In this document: positions 1 through 12,393 of the stretch, one piece after another | Numbering within the stretch: the first letter of the stretch is position 1 | Layout: each line of letters opens with the position of its first letter | Source of the DNA: Pseudomonadota bacterium | GTDB lineage: Bacteria > Pseudomonadota > Gammaproteobacteria > Thiotrichales > Thiotrichaceae | DNA length: 64,000 bases | Assembly: GCA_002747455.1 (NCBI GenBank) | Contig: PDPG01000045.1 | Coordinates: 1 to 64,000, forward strand | Direction of reading: 5' to 3' | Notes under the pieces: model-generated | The model's database searches: none | What the model saw: the letters and a program-made list of their open reading frames with translations, nothing else | Told to the model about the DNA's origin: nothing | Translations under genes and position numbers: made by a program

Positions 1-94
1 TACGATACTTAGGCAGTTCCTTTTCTGAGGCCTCGCTTGCGTAAACATCCTGCAAATTCGAGTCGTCATTTAAGTCAATGTGATGTATAGGCAT
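1..94 (-). CDS. N-terminus of a CDS cut by the window edge (MPIHHIDLNDDSNLQDVYASEASEKELPKYR...); resembles the N-terminus of PLP-dependent glutamate decarboxylases
   Basis: ATG at 94 on the minus strand, AGGAGA-like RBS upstream, open to the window edge; family guess from recalled N-terminal similarity only. Confidence 0.4.
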   Translation of the reverse strand, partial: MPIHHIDLNDDSNLQDVYASEASEKELPKYR

Positions 95-348
95 CTCTTT
101 TCTCCTTGAAGATTTTTCCTCGGTTAAATTGTGTTGCTTTTTGGGGGGAGAAGACAGAGAATCTTAATTAAATGAAAAAGTCAAGAACAAAATGTCTATA
201 AAATTACCTTTTAGCGGGTCATAACCAGACAATCGAGGGGTGTTTTTTCAACACTCACAACCATCCCTCCGGCCAGGATACATGCTTATATTGCCTGATG
301 CCCCAAGCAGTTTTGCCCGCGCGTAATACTGTCGTTAGCCAGTCACTG

Positions 349-3300
349 CTAGTAAACCACCCGTACCTGATCCTTACCCAAATAATTGCGCAATGATTCT
401 AGTGAGGCATTGTCCAGCGGTGCTTTAAACTTCGCCCCAAGCCGTATTTGCGCACTAGCCTGAGCATTCGAATAGTTCAGAATAATGGGGCATTCGCTTT
501 CACCCTGCGGTGGAATCATCTCTGCCAAGGTGTCAATAAAGCCATTGTTTGCCTGTGCTTCGGATACCGTTAGATTCAGGCTACGGGCATAAATACTACG
601 CGCTGTTTCAATATCATAAAGCGCCTCAATTCGCAGTCGGGTATTGCCAGTATGGTATTCCGTATTCAGCGTTCCGCTAATGATCAAGACCTCTTCCTTA
701 ACCACTAAATGCTCGTATTCTGCAAATACATTGCTGAAAATAAATACCTCATAGTAGGAGGTTTTATCATCTAACTGCACAAAAGCACGTTTGCCCTTCT
801 CGGTGTTTTGTGTACGAATTGCCGTGACCAAACCGGCCAATACCACCGGATGCTTTTGGTACTTTTGCGTACTATCCTCCTCGCTCAGATCGGATAGTTT
901 CATGGTACGCATTTGGCTGATTTCCGCCTCGTACTCATTGATTGGGTGTCCGGTAAGGTATAGACCCAAGGCATCTTTTTCCTTACGCAGACGTTCGCGT
1001 TCTGGCCATTCCGGTAAATCCGGTGCCAGTTTTTCATCTTCTTCAACCACCATTGAGCCACCGAATAAATCGGTTTGGCCGATGGCTTCATCACGATGCA
1101 ACTGGCTCGCCATGCGAATAACTTCCGGCAAATGTGCCTGCATGGAGTGTCGGTTTTTCCCCAAGCTATCAAACACGCCGGCATTAATCAGCGTCTCCAG
1201 TACCCGCTTGCTAAGCTTGTTGGAATTGACCCGTTTGCACACATCCACCATTGAGGTGAATGGCCCGTTGGCTTCGCGCTCTGCCAGGATGACCCCGATT
1301 GCGCTCTCTCCCGCGCCTTTAATCGCCCCTAAGCCAAAGATTACATTGCCTTCATTCTCTGTACTAAAGCGATAGCCCGAGCGGTTTACATCCGGCGGAA
1401 TGACTTCCAGACCTAACTGCCGACACTCATCAATGAACGTCACCACTTTTTCGGTGTTATCCATATCTGACGACAACACCGCCGCCATAAAGGCCGCGGG
1501 ATAATGTGCCTTTAACCAAATGGTCTGGAAAGAAACCAAAGCATAGGCTGCCGAGTGAGACTTGTTAAATCCGTACTCCGCGAACTTTTCCATCAAGTCA
1601 AAAATAGCGGTTGCCTGATCCGCATCAATGTTGCGCTTGCCAGAACCTTCCATAAAGATTTGGCGTTGTTTCGCCATTTCTTCCGGTTTTTTCTTACCCA
1701 TCGCACGCCGCAGCATATCCGCACCACCCAGCGAGTAGCCCGCCAGAATCTGTGCGATCTGCATTACCTGTTCCTGGTAGACAATCACCCCGTAGGTGGT
1801 ATTCAGAACCGGCTCCAAGTCGGGGTGTGGGTATTCCACTTTGGCAATACCTTTTTTCCGGTTTACAAAATCATCCACCATGCCCGACTGCAAGGGGCCG
1901 GGACGATATAGCGCAACCAGTGCGACGATGTCCTCGAATACATCCGGCTGTAGGCGTTGGATTAGCTCTTTCATGCCCCGTGATTCCAACTGGAATACGG
2001 CGGTGGTTTTTGCTGAGCGTAGTAGCTCGAACGACTTTTCATCAGCCAGATCAATTTGTGAAATATCCAGCGGTTCTTCACCCTTTGCCTGGCGAAAATC
2101 ATTAATGATCTGCACTGCCCAGTCGATAATGGTCAGGTTACGCAGCCCCAGAAAGTCGAACTTCACCAAGCCGACAGCTTCCACGTCATCCTTATCAAAC
2201 TGTGATACCAGGCTACCGCCACCTTCTTCGCAATACAGCGGCGTAAAGTCCACCAATGAAGAAGGCGAGATCAATACACCGCCAGCGTGTTTACCAACAT
2301 TTCGGGTCAACCCTTCCAGTGACAAGGCCAAGTCGATCAGGCTTTTAACATCCTCGTCGTCATACAGTTGTTTAAGGTCAGGTGATTCATTCAACGCCTT
2401 GGTCAGCGTCATCTTAATTTCAAAGGGAATCAGCTTGGCGATACGATCCACAAAGCCATAAGGATGACCCAGCACCCGTCCGACATCTCGCACGACCGCC
2501 TTCGCCGCCATTGAACCGTAGGTGATGATTTGCGACACCTTGTCACGACCATACGTTTCTGCAACGTAGTCAATCACCTTTTCCCGCTTATCCATGCAGA
2601 AGTCGATATCAAAGTCGGGCATGGAAACACGTTCAGGATTCAGGAAGCGCTCAAACAGCAGGTCATATTTTAACGGATCAATATCGGTAATTTTCAGCGC
2701 ATAAGCCACCAATGAACCAGCACCAGAGCCACGACCCGGCCCCACCGGTACGTCGTTATCTTTGGCCCATTGAATGAAGTCGGCAACAATCAGGAAGTAA
2801 CCGGGGAAACCCATGTTGTTAATCACATCCAACTCAACTTGCAGACGTTCATCGTAGGCTTTGCGTTCTTCTTTAAACGCTTCTGAGTTCACGTCAAACA
2901 TGACTTTAAAGCGTTCTTCCATGCCTTCGCGGGAGGTTTGGCAGAAGTATTCCGCTTCTGTCATGCCATCGGGAATCGGAAATTCGGGCAAATAGTTTTT
3001 GCCCAGTGTCAGCTCGACAGTGCAGCGTTTGGCTATTTCTACGCTATTTTCAATGGCAGAAGGAATGTCTTTAAACAGTGCCTTCATTTCCTCCGCAGAC
3101 TTCAAGTATTGCTGGTCGCTATATTTCTTCTTGCGGCCTTTATCCGCCAGCGTAAAGCCATCGTGAATGCACACACGCGCTTCATGCGAGGCAAAATCTT
3201 CCTCCGTCAAAAAGCGCACGTCATTGGTGGCAACGACAGGAATATCATGCCTTACCGCCAGCTCAACCGCAGCCTGTAGGTAACGCTCCTCCCCCGTACG

Positions 3301-3813
3301 CCCAGTGCGTTGTAACTCCAGATAGTAACGATCAGGAAACACCGTTTTCCATTCAGCCAGGCGGCGCTCCGCTTCTTCGATGTTGCCCGCTAACAGGGAG
3401 TAGCCGATGTCGCCATCTTTACCGCCGGATAAGGCAATAACGCCATCGCTATACTCACGCACCCACTCACGGCTCACATGCGGCACCCCCAGAGTCTGCC
3501 CCTCCTGATAGGCTCTGGAAATCAGTTTGGAGATATTGAGATAGCCTTGATTGTTCTGACACAACAAGATCATGTGATACTGCAGGCTTTTATCACCTTC
3601 ATCCTGGAGCAGCACATCCACACCAAAGATCGGCTTTAGCCCCTGATCCGTTGCCGCACGGTAAAACTTGACCATGGCAAACAGGTTATTCTGGTCAGTC
3701 ATGGCTATCGCTGGCATTCCCGCATCTTCTACTGCGGGCATGAGCTGCTTAATTCTTAGCGTGCTATCAACCAATGAAAACTCAGTGTGCAGTCTGAGAT
3801 GTACGAAACTCAT
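349..3813 (-). CDS. dnaE: DNA polymerase III subunit alpha
   Basis: PHP domain start ([15 protein letters not shown]), [24 protein letters not shown]; full length, context next to rnhB. Confidence 0.98.
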   Translation of the reverse strand: MSFVHLRLHTEFSLVDSTLRIKQLMPAVEDAGMPAIAMTDQNNLFAMVKFYRAATDQGLKPIFGVDVLLQDEGDKSLQYHMILLCQNNQGYLNISKLISRAYQEGQTLGVPHVSREWVREYSDGVIALSGGKDGDIGYSLLAGNIEEAERRLAEWKTVFPDRYYLELQRTGRTGEERYLQAAVELAVRHDIPVVATNDVRFLTEEDFASHEARVCIHDGFTLADKGRKKKYSDQQYLKSAEEMKALFKDIPSAIENSVEIAKRCTVELTLGKNYLPEFPIPDGMTEAEYFCQTSREGMEERFKVMFDVNSEAFKEERKAYDERLQVELDVINNMGFPGYFLIVADFIQWAKDNDVPVGPGRGSGAGSLVAYALKITDIDPLKYDLLFERFLNPERVSMPDFDIDFCMDKREKVIDYVAETYGRDKVSQIITYGSMAAKAVVRDVGRVLGHPYGFVDRIAKLIPFEIKMTLTKALNESPDLKQLYDDEDVKSLIDLALSLEGLTRNVGKHAGGVLISPSSLVDFTPLYCEEGGGSLVSQFDKDDVEAVGLVKFDFLGLRNLTIIDWAVQIINDFRQAKGEEPLDISQIDLADEKSFELLRSAKTTAVFQLESRGMKELIQRLQPDVFEDIVALVALYRPGPLQSGMVDDFVNRKKGIAKVEYPHPDLEPVLNTTYGVIVYQEQVMQIAQILAGYSLGGADMLRRAMGKKKPEEMAKQRQIFMEGSGKRNIDADQATAIFDLMEKFAEYGFNKSHSAAYALVSFQTIWLKAHYPAAFMAAVLSSDMDNTEKVVTFIDECRQLGLEVIPPDVNRSGYRFSTENEGNVIFGLGAIKGAGESAIGVILAEREANGPFTSMVDVCKRVNSNKLSKRVLETLINAGVFDSLGKNRHSMQAHLPEVIRMASQLHRDEAIGQTDLFGGSMVVEEDEKLAPDLPEWPERERLRKEKDALGLYLTGHPINEYEAEISQMRTMKLSDLSEEDSTQKYQKHPVVLAGLVTAIRTQNTEKGKRAFVQLDDKTSYYEVFIFSNVFAEYEHLVVKEEVLIISGTLNTEYHTGNTRLRIEALYDIETARSIYARSLNLTVSEAQANNGFIDTLAEMIPPQGESECPIILNYSNAQASAQIRLGAKFKAPLDNASLESLRNYLGKDQVRVVY

Positions 3814-4385
3814 TCCATGCGTCCTATAATGCGTTGTACGGGCTTGAAACTTCGGCGATGAACGGGGGAGGCTCCCAATGTTTCTAACGCCTGTAGATGT
3901 TGCTTTGTGGGATAGCCCTTGTGTTTGGCCAAGCCATAGCCGGGGTATTGTTTATCCAATGTGACCATTTCGTGATCACGCGAGACTTTCGCCAGAATCG
4001 AGGCGGCGCTGATTTCCGCCTCAGTTAAATCTCCTTTGACAATGGCCTGCATTGGGTAAGGCAAATCAGGGCACCGATTCCCGTCTATCTTTACAAACTC
4101 CGGCTCAATGTGCAGACCTTCAACGGCACGTTTCATCGCCAGCATACTGGCCCAGAGGATATTCAGCTGATCAATCTCCTCGACTTCCGCCCGGCCCAGC
4201 GACCAAGACAGTGCCTTTGCCTTGATTTCAAGAGCCAATGACTCCCGCTTTTTTTCGGTGAGTTTTTTAGAGTCCGTCAGCCCATCGATTGGCTGGCGCG
4301 GATCCAAAATGACTGCGGCAGCCACCACTGCGCCGACCAGTGGCCCACGGCCAACTTCATCCACTCCAGCAATTCGCATTGGCAA
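3810..4385 (-). CDS. rnhB: Ribonuclease HII
   Basis: [20 protein letters not shown] motif; 4-bp overlap with dnaE. Confidence 0.97.
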   Translation of the reverse strand: MPMRIAGVDEVGRGPLVGAVVAAAVILDPRQPIDGLTDSKKLTEKKRESLALEIKAKALSWSLGRAEVEEIDQLNILWASMLAMKRAVEGLHIEPEFVKIDGNRCPDLPYPMQAIVKGDLTEAEISAASILAKVSRDHEMVTLDKQYPGYGLAKHKGYPTKQHLQALETLGASPVHRRSFKPVQRIIGRME

Positions 4386-5534
4386 TTAGGCTCTCTTTTC
4401 AAGTAACTGATGTATTGCGGCAGCAGCCTGCTGACTTGCGCCTCGTCTCAAGGTGTGATGAATTTCCTGAAAGCGTTGCAGGCAATCATTTTTTTCCGCC
4501 ACAGGCTGCTTAAACTGTGTTTCGACCGCCTGGATAACTGCCTTGGGCGTGAGTTCCTGCTGAATCAACTCCGGCACCAGTGCCTCATTAGAAAGATTAT
4601 TGGGCAAAGTGTAGAACGGTGATTTAATCATCCCGAGGCGTTGAATAATCCAGCCGGTTAACGCCGCGACACGATACGCTGCTACCATCGGTCGCCCGAC
4701 CAGCATCCCTTCCAATACGGCTGTACCAGAGGCCATTAATAACTGATCGGATGCTTTCATCACGGTACGAGACTGTCCCGCTATCCATTGGATAGGCACT
4801 TCGGGTGCAATAGCATGATGTAGTGCCTTAAACTGAGCAGCAATAATATCATTCACTAACGGGCAAACCAGTTGCCAGTCAGGATGACGTTGGTGCAGGG
4901 TTTTCAGTGCTTTTAGAAAGTCCGGCCCGATGCGCTGAATTTCCCCCGCCCGACTTCCGGGCAACACCCCAAGGGTAAACGGCTCAGACTGCAGTGCCAA
5001 GGTTTGTCTTGCCACCTGTTTGTCATTTTCCAATGGAATTTCATCTGCCAGGGGATGACCCACAAAAGCAACCGGAACCTTGTGTTGTTGGTAAAAGTCC
5101 ACTTCAAACGGAAACAACGCCAGCATCAAATCAAGATTGCCAACAAACTTTTTCACCCGACCTTGCCGCCATGCCCAGATTGAAGGGCTCACATAATGCA
5201 CACTAGGAATCGACTGGGCGTGTAACCGCTTTTCCAACCAGATATTGAAATCCGGCGCATCAATGCCAATAAAAACATCTGGTGGATTATCGCACCAACG
5301 TTGCAATAGGTCTTTACGTATCCCCATCAGCTCTCGCAGACGGCCAACGACCTCACTGAAGCCCATCACCGACAAACGATCCATGTCAAAGAGCGACCGA
5401 CAGCCCTGTACTTGCATCTCTGCGCCGGCAATGCCTTCAAACTCGGCGTTAGGGTAGTACGTTTTTAAGGCTTCAATTAAACGCGCACCGAGAATATCCC
5501 CCGATACCTCTCCGGCGACCATCGCAATTTTCAT
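4386..5534 (-). CDS. lpxB: Lipid-A-disaccharide synthase
   Basis: AGEVSGDILGARLIEAL, IGIDAPDFN, context. Confidence 0.97.
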   Translation of the reverse strand: MKIAMVAGEVSGDILGARLIEALKTYYPNAEFEGIAGAEMQVQGCRSLFDMDRLSVMGFSEVVGRLRELMGIRKDLLQRWCDNPPDVFIGIDAPDFNIWLEKRLHAQSIPSVHYVSPSIWAWRQGRVKKFVGNLDLMLALFPFEVDFYQQHKVPVAFVGHPLADEIPLENDKQVARQTLALQSEPFTLGVLPGSRAGEIQRIGPDFLKALKTLHQRHPDWQLVCPLVNDIIAAQFKALHHAIAPEVPIQWIAGQSRTVMKASDQLLMASGTAVLEGMLVGRPMVAAYRVAALTGWIIQRLGMIKSPFYTLPNNLSNEALVPELIQQELTPKAVIQAVETQFKQPVAEKNDCLQRFQEIHHTLRRGASQQAAAAIHQLLEKRA

Positions 5535-5536
5535 GG

Positions 5537-6307
5537 TTAGCGAATAATGCCGCGTTCACTGCGCTTACAGAATTGGCTGAGCAGCATAATTTCTTCATGC
5601 TCAGGGTAAGACGCTTCGATCTTTTCCAATGCTTGCCGAAACAGTAAATCCTGACGGTACAACCAGCGATAACATTGTTTAATGCGAGCCACGCTCTCCG
5701 CATCGAAACCATTGCGTTTCAGCCCTTCCCCATTGATGCCCCGTGGCAATGCTGGCGCACCATGTGCCATCACATAAGGCGGCAAGTCTTTAGACAGCGC
5801 CGTACCCATTCCAGTAAATGAGTACTCCCCCACATGGCAGAACTGATGCACCAAGGTAAACCCACCGAGAATTGCATAATCATAAACGTGTACATGACCG
5901 GCCAATGTCGCATTATTTGCAAAAATCGTATTACTACCAACGACACAATCATGCGCAATATGCACATAAGCCATAATCCAGTTATCATCACCGATCACAG
6001 TTTTGCCGATGTCCTGAATGGTGCCACGATTGATGGTGACGTTTTCACGAATCAGATTGCGATCACCAATAATGAGCTCGGTTGGTTCACCGGCGTGTTT
6101 CTTATCCTGTGGCGCAGCACCAACGGAGGCAAACTGGAAAATGTCATTATCTTCACCTATCGTACACGGCCCTTCGATAACGACATGCGGGCCGATTTTA
6201 CAACCCGCGCCAATGGTGACGTCCGCCCCAATAACACTGAATGCACCGACCGAAACGGTATCCGCAAGCTGTGCCTTAGGATCAATGACGGCCGTTGGAT
6301 GAATCAA
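5537..6307 (-). CDS. lpxA: Acyl-ACP--UDP-N-acetylglucosamine O-acyltransferase
   Basis: Hexapeptide repeats, [14 protein letters not shown], context. Confidence 0.97.
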   Translation of the reverse strand: MIHPTAVIDPKAQLADTVSVGAFSVIGADVTIGAGCKIGPHVVIEGPCTIGEDNDIFQFASVGAAPQDKKHAGEPTELIIGDRNLIRENVTINRGTIQDIGKTVIGDDNWIMAYVHIAHDCVVGSNTIFANNATLAGHVHVYDYAILGGFTLVHQFCHVGEYSFTGMGTALSKDLPPYVMAHGAPALPRGINGEGLKRNGFDAESVARIKQCYRWLYRQDLLFRQALEKIEASYPEHEEIMLLSQFCKRSERGIIR

Positions 6308-6753
6308 GGTGCCTCCTTAACAGCAGCACACATCAACTCGGCGGAGGTCACCATTTTTCCATCAACTTTTGCAACCGTATTAAAAATCCACATATTACCC
6401 TTTCGCTTGAGCAACTCGGCATACAACTCCACCTGGTCCCCCGGAACCACTTGCTTGCGGAACTTCACCTTATCAACACTAACCAGAATGTATAAGGTAT
6501 CGTCCTGAGGTTCAGTACCCATGGTTAAAAAGCCCAGTAAACCCGTGGCCTGTGCCATTGCTTCGATCAACAAAACCCCCGGCATAATCGGCTTATCAGG
6601 GAAATGGCCGTTGAAGAAAGGCTCGTTGATGGTTACGTTTTTAATGGCTGTCAGATGCTTCCCTGCTTCGTAGTCCAGCACTCGGTCTACCAGCAAAAAA
6701 GGATAACGGTGGGCAAGAAATTTTCTGATTTCTACAACATCCATAACATTCAT
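6304..6753 (-). CDS. fabZ: 3-hydroxyacyl-ACP dehydratase FabZ
   Basis: [34 protein letters not shown]; start taken at internal ATG ([12 protein letters not shown]) rather than the longest ORF start at 6840. Confidence 0.95.
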   Translation of the reverse strand: MNVMDVVEIRKFLAHRYPFLLVDRVLDYEAGKHLTAIKNVTINEPFFNGHFPDKPIMPGVLLIEAMAQATGLLGFLTMGTEPQDDTLYILVSVDKVKFRKQVVPGDQVELYAELLKRKGNMWIFNTVAKVDGKMVTSAELMCAAVKEAP

Positions 6754-6763
6754 TGGGTGGTTC

Positions 6764-7789
6764 CTATTTACCTTGTATTTGTTTTCGCAATTCACGCACA
6801 GTCTTGGTAATGTCATCAAGCTGTGTGAAACGCACTGCATTTTTACGCCAGCGCCGACTGTCAGTAACGGGCGTACCAGACGAATAAACGCCTTTTTGTT
6901 TAATTGAACCTGCCACCATACTCATGCCGGTCACGGTAACATCATCAGCAATGGTAATATGTCCGGCAATTGCAGCAGCACCCGCTATTTGACAACGTTT
7001 ACCGATCACCGTACTGCCAGCGATCGCCGCCGCGCCCGCAATCGCCGTTTGGTCGCCAATGACGATATTGTGGCCAATCTGGACTTGGTTATCAATAATC
7101 ACGCCATTGCCGATAATGGTGTTACTTAATGCCCCGCGATCAATTGTCGTATTGGCGCCAATCTCCACATCTTCGCCAATGGTTACTGCTCCAATTTGCG
7201 GGATTTTCTCCCACTTTCCAGCATCCGGGGCATAGCCAAAGCCATCGGCGCCAATAACAGCACCTGAATGCAAGCGTGTCCTGGCACCAATAGTCACTCC
7301 TTCGTAGAGCGTGACATTCGCTTTCAAGCAAACATCATCTTCAAGCACACAGCCCGCTCCCACCACACAGCCTGCACCAATTTGCACACGGTTGCCTATC
7401 TTAACCCCTGAGTCAATCACCGCCTTGGCCGCAATCGCTACCTGCTCGCCCATTTCAACATCATCGGCAACCACTGCCGATGCATGAATCACGGCTGGCA
7501 AGCGTGGCTCAGGATACATGAGCTGAACCGTTTTTGCATAGGCTAAATAGGGATTACTGTGCCGTAAGACAACACCAGAAAAAGCACTGGTATCTAACGA
7601 TAACGGGGCGATCAACGCTGAGGCATTCAAGCCCGCCAACTTAGACAGGAACTTGCTACCGGTGATAAAGGTGATTTCACCACATCCTGCCTGATCCAGT
7701 GGAGCAACGGATGAGATTTTTATGGAGTCATCCCCTTCAATATGCCCACCTATAAATTCGGCAATATCCCGAAGTGATTGACACGGCAT
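6764..7789 (-). CDS. lpxD: UDP-3-O-(3-hydroxyacyl)glucosamine N-acyltransferase
   Basis: LpxD N-terminal domain plus hexapeptide repeats, context. Confidence 0.97.
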   Translation of the reverse strand: MPCQSLRDIAEFIGGHIEGDDSIKISSVAPLDQAGCGEITFITGSKFLSKLAGLNASALIAPLSLDTSAFSGVVLRHSNPYLAYAKTVQLMYPEPRLPAVIHASAVVADDVEMGEQVAIAAKAVIDSGVKIGNRVQIGAGCVVGAGCVLEDDVCLKANVTLYEGVTIGARTRLHSGAVIGADGFGYAPDAGKWEKIPQIGAVTIGEDVEIGANTTIDRGALSNTIIGNGVIIDNQVQIGHNIVIGDQTAIAGAAAIAGSTVIGKRCQIAGAAAIAGHITIADDVTVTGMSMVAGSIKQKGVYSSGTPVTDSRRWRKNAVRFTQLDDITKTVRELRKQIQGK

Positions 7790-7790
7790 C

Positions 7791-8378
7791 TTATTTCTCC
7801 TTTTTATTATGTTGTTTGGAGCGCCCGGACTGCTTTAAAGTCAGTTGAGCTCGTAGATATTCAAGCACCTCATCTGTTACGTTCACCCGCTGACTGGCGG
7901 CAACGTATTCCTGAATAACAATATCAATATTTTTTTGTTTGCGTACTTCTTCAATGGCCTGAAATACACTTTTCTGGACATCGTCGAGCGCACTATCACG
8001 CGCAAAACGTAATTCCTCACGAAAGTCCTCAAGTGCCCTGGTGCGCTCCCGTTCCAGTGCACGAATCTGTCGATCAGCCTGACGCACCTTCTCCGCAGAC
8101 CATGTGGATTTATTTTGATCCCGCTCGGCTTCGAGTTGCCTAATATGTTCTTGTTTTTTCTGAAGGGCCTTTTCTTTGGGCAAAAAATCTGCTTTCAGTG
8201 CCTGACTGGCCAACTCGGCTTCCGGTGCATTCTTTATCAAATAAGCAACATTCACCACCGCAATACTAATCTCATCACCTGCGAATACCAGAGTCTGCGC
8301 CATCCCAAGCCACAACAACATCACCCAGCGAAGCAAGAGGGATTGGTGAAGCATTTTTTTTGTCAGAAAATAGATCAT
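7791..8378 (-). CDS. skp: OmpH/Skp family periplasmic chaperone
   Basis: Signal peptide, coiled-coil, AVVNVAYLIKNAPEA; between bamA and lpxD. Confidence 0.88.
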   Translation of the reverse strand: MIYFLTKKMLHQSLLLRWVMLLWLGMAQTLVFAGDEISIAVVNVAYLIKNAPEAELASQALKADFLPKEKALQKKQEHIRQLEAERDQNKSTWSAEKVRQADRQIRALERERTRALEDFREELRFARDSALDDVQKSVFQAIEEVRKQKNIDIVIQEYVAASQRVNVTDEVLEYLRAQLTLKQSGRSKQHNKKEK

Positions 8379-8466
8379 CAGGATAGTCTACCCGCAGAAT
8401 TAAATTGGCACCATTATAGATTAGAAGTGCTCTTACTATCATCAAAACAACGCAGCATAAACAAAC

Positions 8467-8492
8467 AAGGCCCTGTCAGAAGACAAGGCCTT
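8467..8492 (-). terminator. Hairpin between bamA and skp (possible attenuator/terminator)
   Basis: AAGGCC-x-TGTC/GACA-x-GGCCTT inverted repeat; T-rich on the minus-strand 3' side. Confidence 0.45.
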
Positions 8493-8522
8493 AACCGATT
8501 CATACCAGTTGCGACAAACAAA

Positions 8523-10796
8523 TCAGAAATTGGCACCAACGGAGAACTGCAACTCCTGAACATCATCTCTATCTTTTGAGTTCAATGGCTTCGCATAACT
8601 CAAGGTCAACGGCCCTAGTGGTGAAACCCACGTCACACCGACCCCTGCCGAGTAACGCACTTCATCACCTTCAAAAGAACCATCAAACACGTTACCGGCA
8701 TCAACAAAGACATTCCCTTTGAGCCCTTTCACATCCGTCAGCATGGGAATTGGAAAACGCAGTTCCGCTGTTGCATTGAGTGACAAATTACCACCTGCTG
8801 CATCACTACCGCTGGAGTCTTTTGGTCCCAGAGAGTTATGCCTAAAACCGCGTACCGTGCGAATCCCACCTGAGTAATAGTTCTCAAAGAATGGCAATTC
8901 ATCGGTATTACCAAAGCCATCACCATACCCAACACTACCTTTCAGTACCGCTGTAATATTCTCAGACAGCGGGCGGTAAGCTGATCCCCTGTATTTCAGT
9001 TTATAATACTCAAGATCACTTCCTGGCAAACCTACCTCCAGAATCAGACTATGCCTGCCTCCCTTCGTTGGGAAAATAACCCGGTCACGGGTGTCATGCA
9101 CATAGCTGGCTGAGGCAATAAACTGAGTGTATTCATCGCCATGTATATCAATAAAGCCTGTAACTTCCGTTGGACTTGATGAGGTTGTCTTAATCTCAAG
9201 GCGCTCTGCACCCAAACTAAAACGCAAAGAATTATCATCATCCAGCGGGAAAGTGTAATTGACACTCGCACCATATTTGTCACTGAGGAAATCCGACGTG
9301 TCATCGTCAGTGGCATCAGTCTTCTTGTAGTACACTTTAAAGCCACGGCCAATACCATCAATTGTGTGGTAAGGATTGTTGTAGCTCAGATTAAAACTAC
9401 GCTTATCGTCACTATTCGCCCCTGCAATCGACAAACTCTTGCCCGTTCCCATGAAGTTATTTTGCTTCAACCCCACATTAAACAGGATACCGGCACTTTG
9501 CGAATAACCCACACCGGCGGTAAATTGATTCGACGAGCGCTCAGTGACTGTCACATCTAAATCAACCTGATCTCCCGTCCCCGCAACAGGCGAGGTCTGA
9601 ATCTTAACCGACTCCACAAAAGGAAGGCGCTGAATTTTACGACGAGACCTTTCAACTGCTTCCTTTGAGTAGAAAGAGCTTTCTAGCTGACGCATCTCAC
9701 GACGGAACACAATGTCATTGGTTCTGAAATTTCCACGAACATTAATCCGACGAACATAAACACGCTTACCCTGCTTCAGATCGAAGGTCAAATCAACGGT
9801 CTTATTGATTTCATTCACCCGTGGAATCACATCCACTTTAGCAAATGCGTATCCATACTTACCCATCTCAGCCGCAAAATTTTTCTGAGTCTCACGCAGT
9901 CGCTTCTGGGAGAAAACCTGCCCTTGTTTCAAGGCCACCATTTTCTGAACTGCTGCCGATTGAGTACCCGTTACATCAACACGCCCCACACGATACTGAT
10001 CACCTTCGTGTATATTGATATTGATGTTTACATAACGCTTGTCATCCGATAAAGACACCTGAGAAGACAGCACCTTAAAGCGAAGGAAACCACGGTCACG
10101 GTAGAAAGCTGTCAGGTTATCTAAATCACCTACTAACTTGCCTTTTGAATACTGGTCTTTGGTACTCAAAATAGCCAAACGACTCTTTGGGCCAGAGGCC
10201 AGTAGTTTTTTCAGAACGGACTCAGGAAAGGCCCTATTGCCGGTGATCTTTACATTGCGAATCTTCGCAACACCACCTTCCTGAATATGAATTTTTACCG
10301 CAGCACGCCCTCTTTCCATTGGCGTAATTGACGATGAAACCCTGGCTGCATAGTTACCACGCGACAAATATTGCTTCTGAAGCTCTTTTTCAAACTGAGC
10401 CAACGCAGCACGATCTAAAGGGCGCCCCGGCGCAATACCGCCACCTCGCAAGGCATCAAACAGCACCTTATCGGGAATCTGCTTATTGCCCTCAATTTTC
10501 AGATCACCAATCGCCATGCGCTCAGCAACTTTAACGATCAGAACGTCGCCCCGACGACTCAGCGAGACATCATCAAACAACCCTGTGCGATACAACGAAT
10601 TAACCACATTTCCGGTCATGCGGTCATCGAAGGTCTGCCCTACTCTGACAGGAACATTACTAAGCACCGTATCAGCCTTAATTCGCTGCAGGCCCGTGAC
10701 CTGAATATCTTTGAGCACAAAGCTTTCAGCCCACACCCCTTGACTTATTGCAAATAAGCAGCTTGCAAACGAAAGCCGTAGTGTCTGTTTTTTCAT
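8523..10796 (-). CDS. bamA: Outer membrane protein assembly factor BamA
   Basis: POTRA repeats, C-terminal beta-barrel ending in F, VRGFRHNSLGP motif. Confidence 0.97.
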   Translation of the reverse strand: MKKQTLRLSFASCLFAISQGVWAESFVLKDIQVTGLQRIKADTVLSNVPVRVGQTFDDRMTGNVVNSLYRTGLFDDVSLSRRGDVLIVKVAERMAIGDLKIEGNKQIPDKVLFDALRGGGIAPGRPLDRAALAQFEKELQKQYLSRGNYAARVSSSITPMERGRAAVKIHIQEGGVAKIRNVKITGNRAFPESVLKKLLASGPKSRLAILSTKDQYSKGKLVGDLDNLTAFYRDRGFLRFKVLSSQVSLSDDKRYVNININIHEGDQYRVGRVDVTGTQSAAVQKMVALKQGQVFSQKRLRETQKNFAAEMGKYGYAFAKVDVIPRVNEINKTVDLTFDLKQGKRVYVRRINVRGNFRTNDIVFRREMRQLESSFYSKEAVERSRRKIQRLPFVESVKIQTSPVAGTGDQVDLDVTVTERSSNQFTAGVGYSQSAGILFNVGLKQNNFMGTGKSLSIAGANSDDKRSFNLSYNNPYHTIDGIGRGFKVYYKKTDATDDDTSDFLSDKYGASVNYTFPLDDDNSLRFSLGAERLEIKTTSSSPTEVTGFIDIHGDEYTQFIASASYVHDTRDRVIFPTKGGRHSLILEVGLPGSDLEYYKLKYRGSAYRPLSENITAVLKGSVGYGDGFGNTDELPFFENYYSGGIRTVRGFRHNSLGPKDSSGSDAAGGNLSLNATAELRFPIPMLTDVKGLKGNVFVDAGNVFDGSFEGDEVRYSAGVGVTWVSPLGPLTLSYAKPLNSKDRDDVQELQFSVGANF

Positions 10797-10798
10797 AT

Positions 10799-12169
10799 TT
10801 AACTCACTAATCGCGTAATATCATTATAAATTGCCAGCACCATAAGCACGCCAACCATCGCCATCCCGATTCTCATGCCCACCGCCTCAAATTTTTCTGA
10901 CACAGGGCTCCCTTTTACTATTTCGATCAGGTAATACATCAAATGACCACCATCCAACATTGGAATGGGCAGCAAATTCAGGACACCTAAACTTAAACTA
11001 ATAATCGCCAAAAAGCTCATAAATACCGAAAAGCCGATAATGGCACTTTTACCGGCATAATTCGCAATCGTCAGAGGGCCACTGATATTTTTAACTGATG
11101 CCTCCCCCGTGATCAACCGCCCCATAACGCGCAGAGTCATGAGTGACATATCCCAAGTTTCCAGTGCGCCCATCTTAATTGCTTCAAAAGGTGACGCATG
11201 GCGACTAAACATTAGTTTTTGGCGGGCCTCATCGGTTACGGAATAAGCCATGCCTATACCGATCAGGCCAACCGTCTTGCCATCACGTTCGGCAGCTCTA
11301 GGAACAACGGTAACATCAAGCAACTGACCTTCTCGCAATACCCCCAACTCAACCTGCTTTCCCGGATTAGCACTGATAAACGCTGAAAATGCACTGGTTG
11401 ATTCTATCGCTTCACCATTCAAGATTTGAATATGATCGTCAAGTTGCAAACCCGCTGCTTCTGCGGCAGAGCCTTCCAATATCTTCACGACCACCGGATG
11501 ATTCTCTGCCTTTTCAAGCTTTAGTCCGATCTTACTAAAATAGTCGCCTTCATCTTTTAATAAGGGCGTGTTACTTAAATCAAGTACGCGCTGTGCAGGG
11601 CTGCCATCAGCATCCACTACCTGAAGACTCACCTTGGTATCTCCCAGATACTCATTTAACAGCGCCAGCCGCAACTGACTCACTGACTCAACAGGTACTT
11701 GATTCACATGGGTGACTTTGTCTCCGGCAATAACGCCGCTCATGGCCGCCGGCGTGTTAGGCACTGGTGTACCCAGATACGGGCGCACCGACTCAATGCC
11801 ATACATGTAAGTGGCGGCAAATGCGAAGATAGCAAAGATAAAATTAAATACTGGCCCGGCCAGTACAACCAAGAAACGCTTCCAGACTGGCTGGAGGTTA
11901 AATGCTCGATGGCGCTCGGAAGGATCAACCTCGCCTTCACGTTCATCCAGCATTTTGACGTAGCCACCCAAAGGAATGATAGATAAGGCATATTCAACCT
12001 CGTCTTCATCCTTGCCCTTTTTAGACCAGATGACCTTGCCAAAACCAATCGAAAAACGCAGGACTTTAATCCCCAGCTTTCTAGCCACCCAATAGTGCCC
12101 AAACTCATGAACAGCGACTAACAAGCCGATGGTGACAAAAAAGGCAGCGATAATAATTAAGATATTCAT
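10799..12169 (-). CDS. rseP: RIP metalloprotease RseP (site-2 protease)
   Basis: VHEFGHYWVARK zinc motif, PDZ domains, LLPIPMLDGGHL. Confidence 0.97.
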   Translation of the reverse strand: MNILIIIAAFFVTIGLLVAVHEFGHYWVARKLGIKVLRFSIGFGKVIWSKKGKDEDEVEYALSIIPLGGYVKMLDEREGEVDPSERHRAFNLQPVWKRFLVVLAGPVFNFIFAIFAFAATYMYGIESVRPYLGTPVPNTPAAMSGVIAGDKVTHVNQVPVESVSQLRLALLNEYLGDTKVSLQVVDADGSPAQRVLDLSNTPLLKDEGDYFSKIGLKLEKAENHPVVVKILEGSAAEAAGLQLDDHIQILNGEAIESTSAFSAFISANPGKQVELGVLREGQLLDVTVVPRAAERDGKTVGLIGIGMAYSVTDEARQKLMFSRHASPFEAIKMGALETWDMSLMTLRVMGRLITGEASVKNISGPLTIANYAGKSAIIGFSVFMSFLAIISLSLGVLNLLPIPMLDGGHLMYYLIEIVKGSPVSEKFEAVGMRIGMAMVGVLMVLAIYNDITRLVS

Positions 12170-12393
12170 ATAATGCAGTTCACTGCTTCTTATTGTTTTT
12201 TACCCGCAAGCCTGCCTATTTACGGCTGAGCATATCCTGAACAACAGTTTCACTTAAGATAAGCGGCATTCCACCAGCAGATTGTTGGGGTATTTTCCAA
12301 TAAGTTACAGTATCTCTGTAATGTTAATTTATTTCTCAAGAACCGGATCAATCCGACAAGTGTTTTCACAATCCGTTTTCGAGTCAGTCAGGA

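Noticed and set aside
791-2461. Plus-strand ORFs of 118-221 aa opposite dnaE (791..1375, 1555..1911, 1752..2105, 1796..2461)
   Set aside because: Antisense shadows of a clear dnaE CDS; low-complexity or non-protein-like composition and no RBS support.
5834-6508. Plus-strand 224-aa ORF across lpxA/fabZ
   Set aside because: Entirely antisense to two well-supported genes; no recognisable domain.
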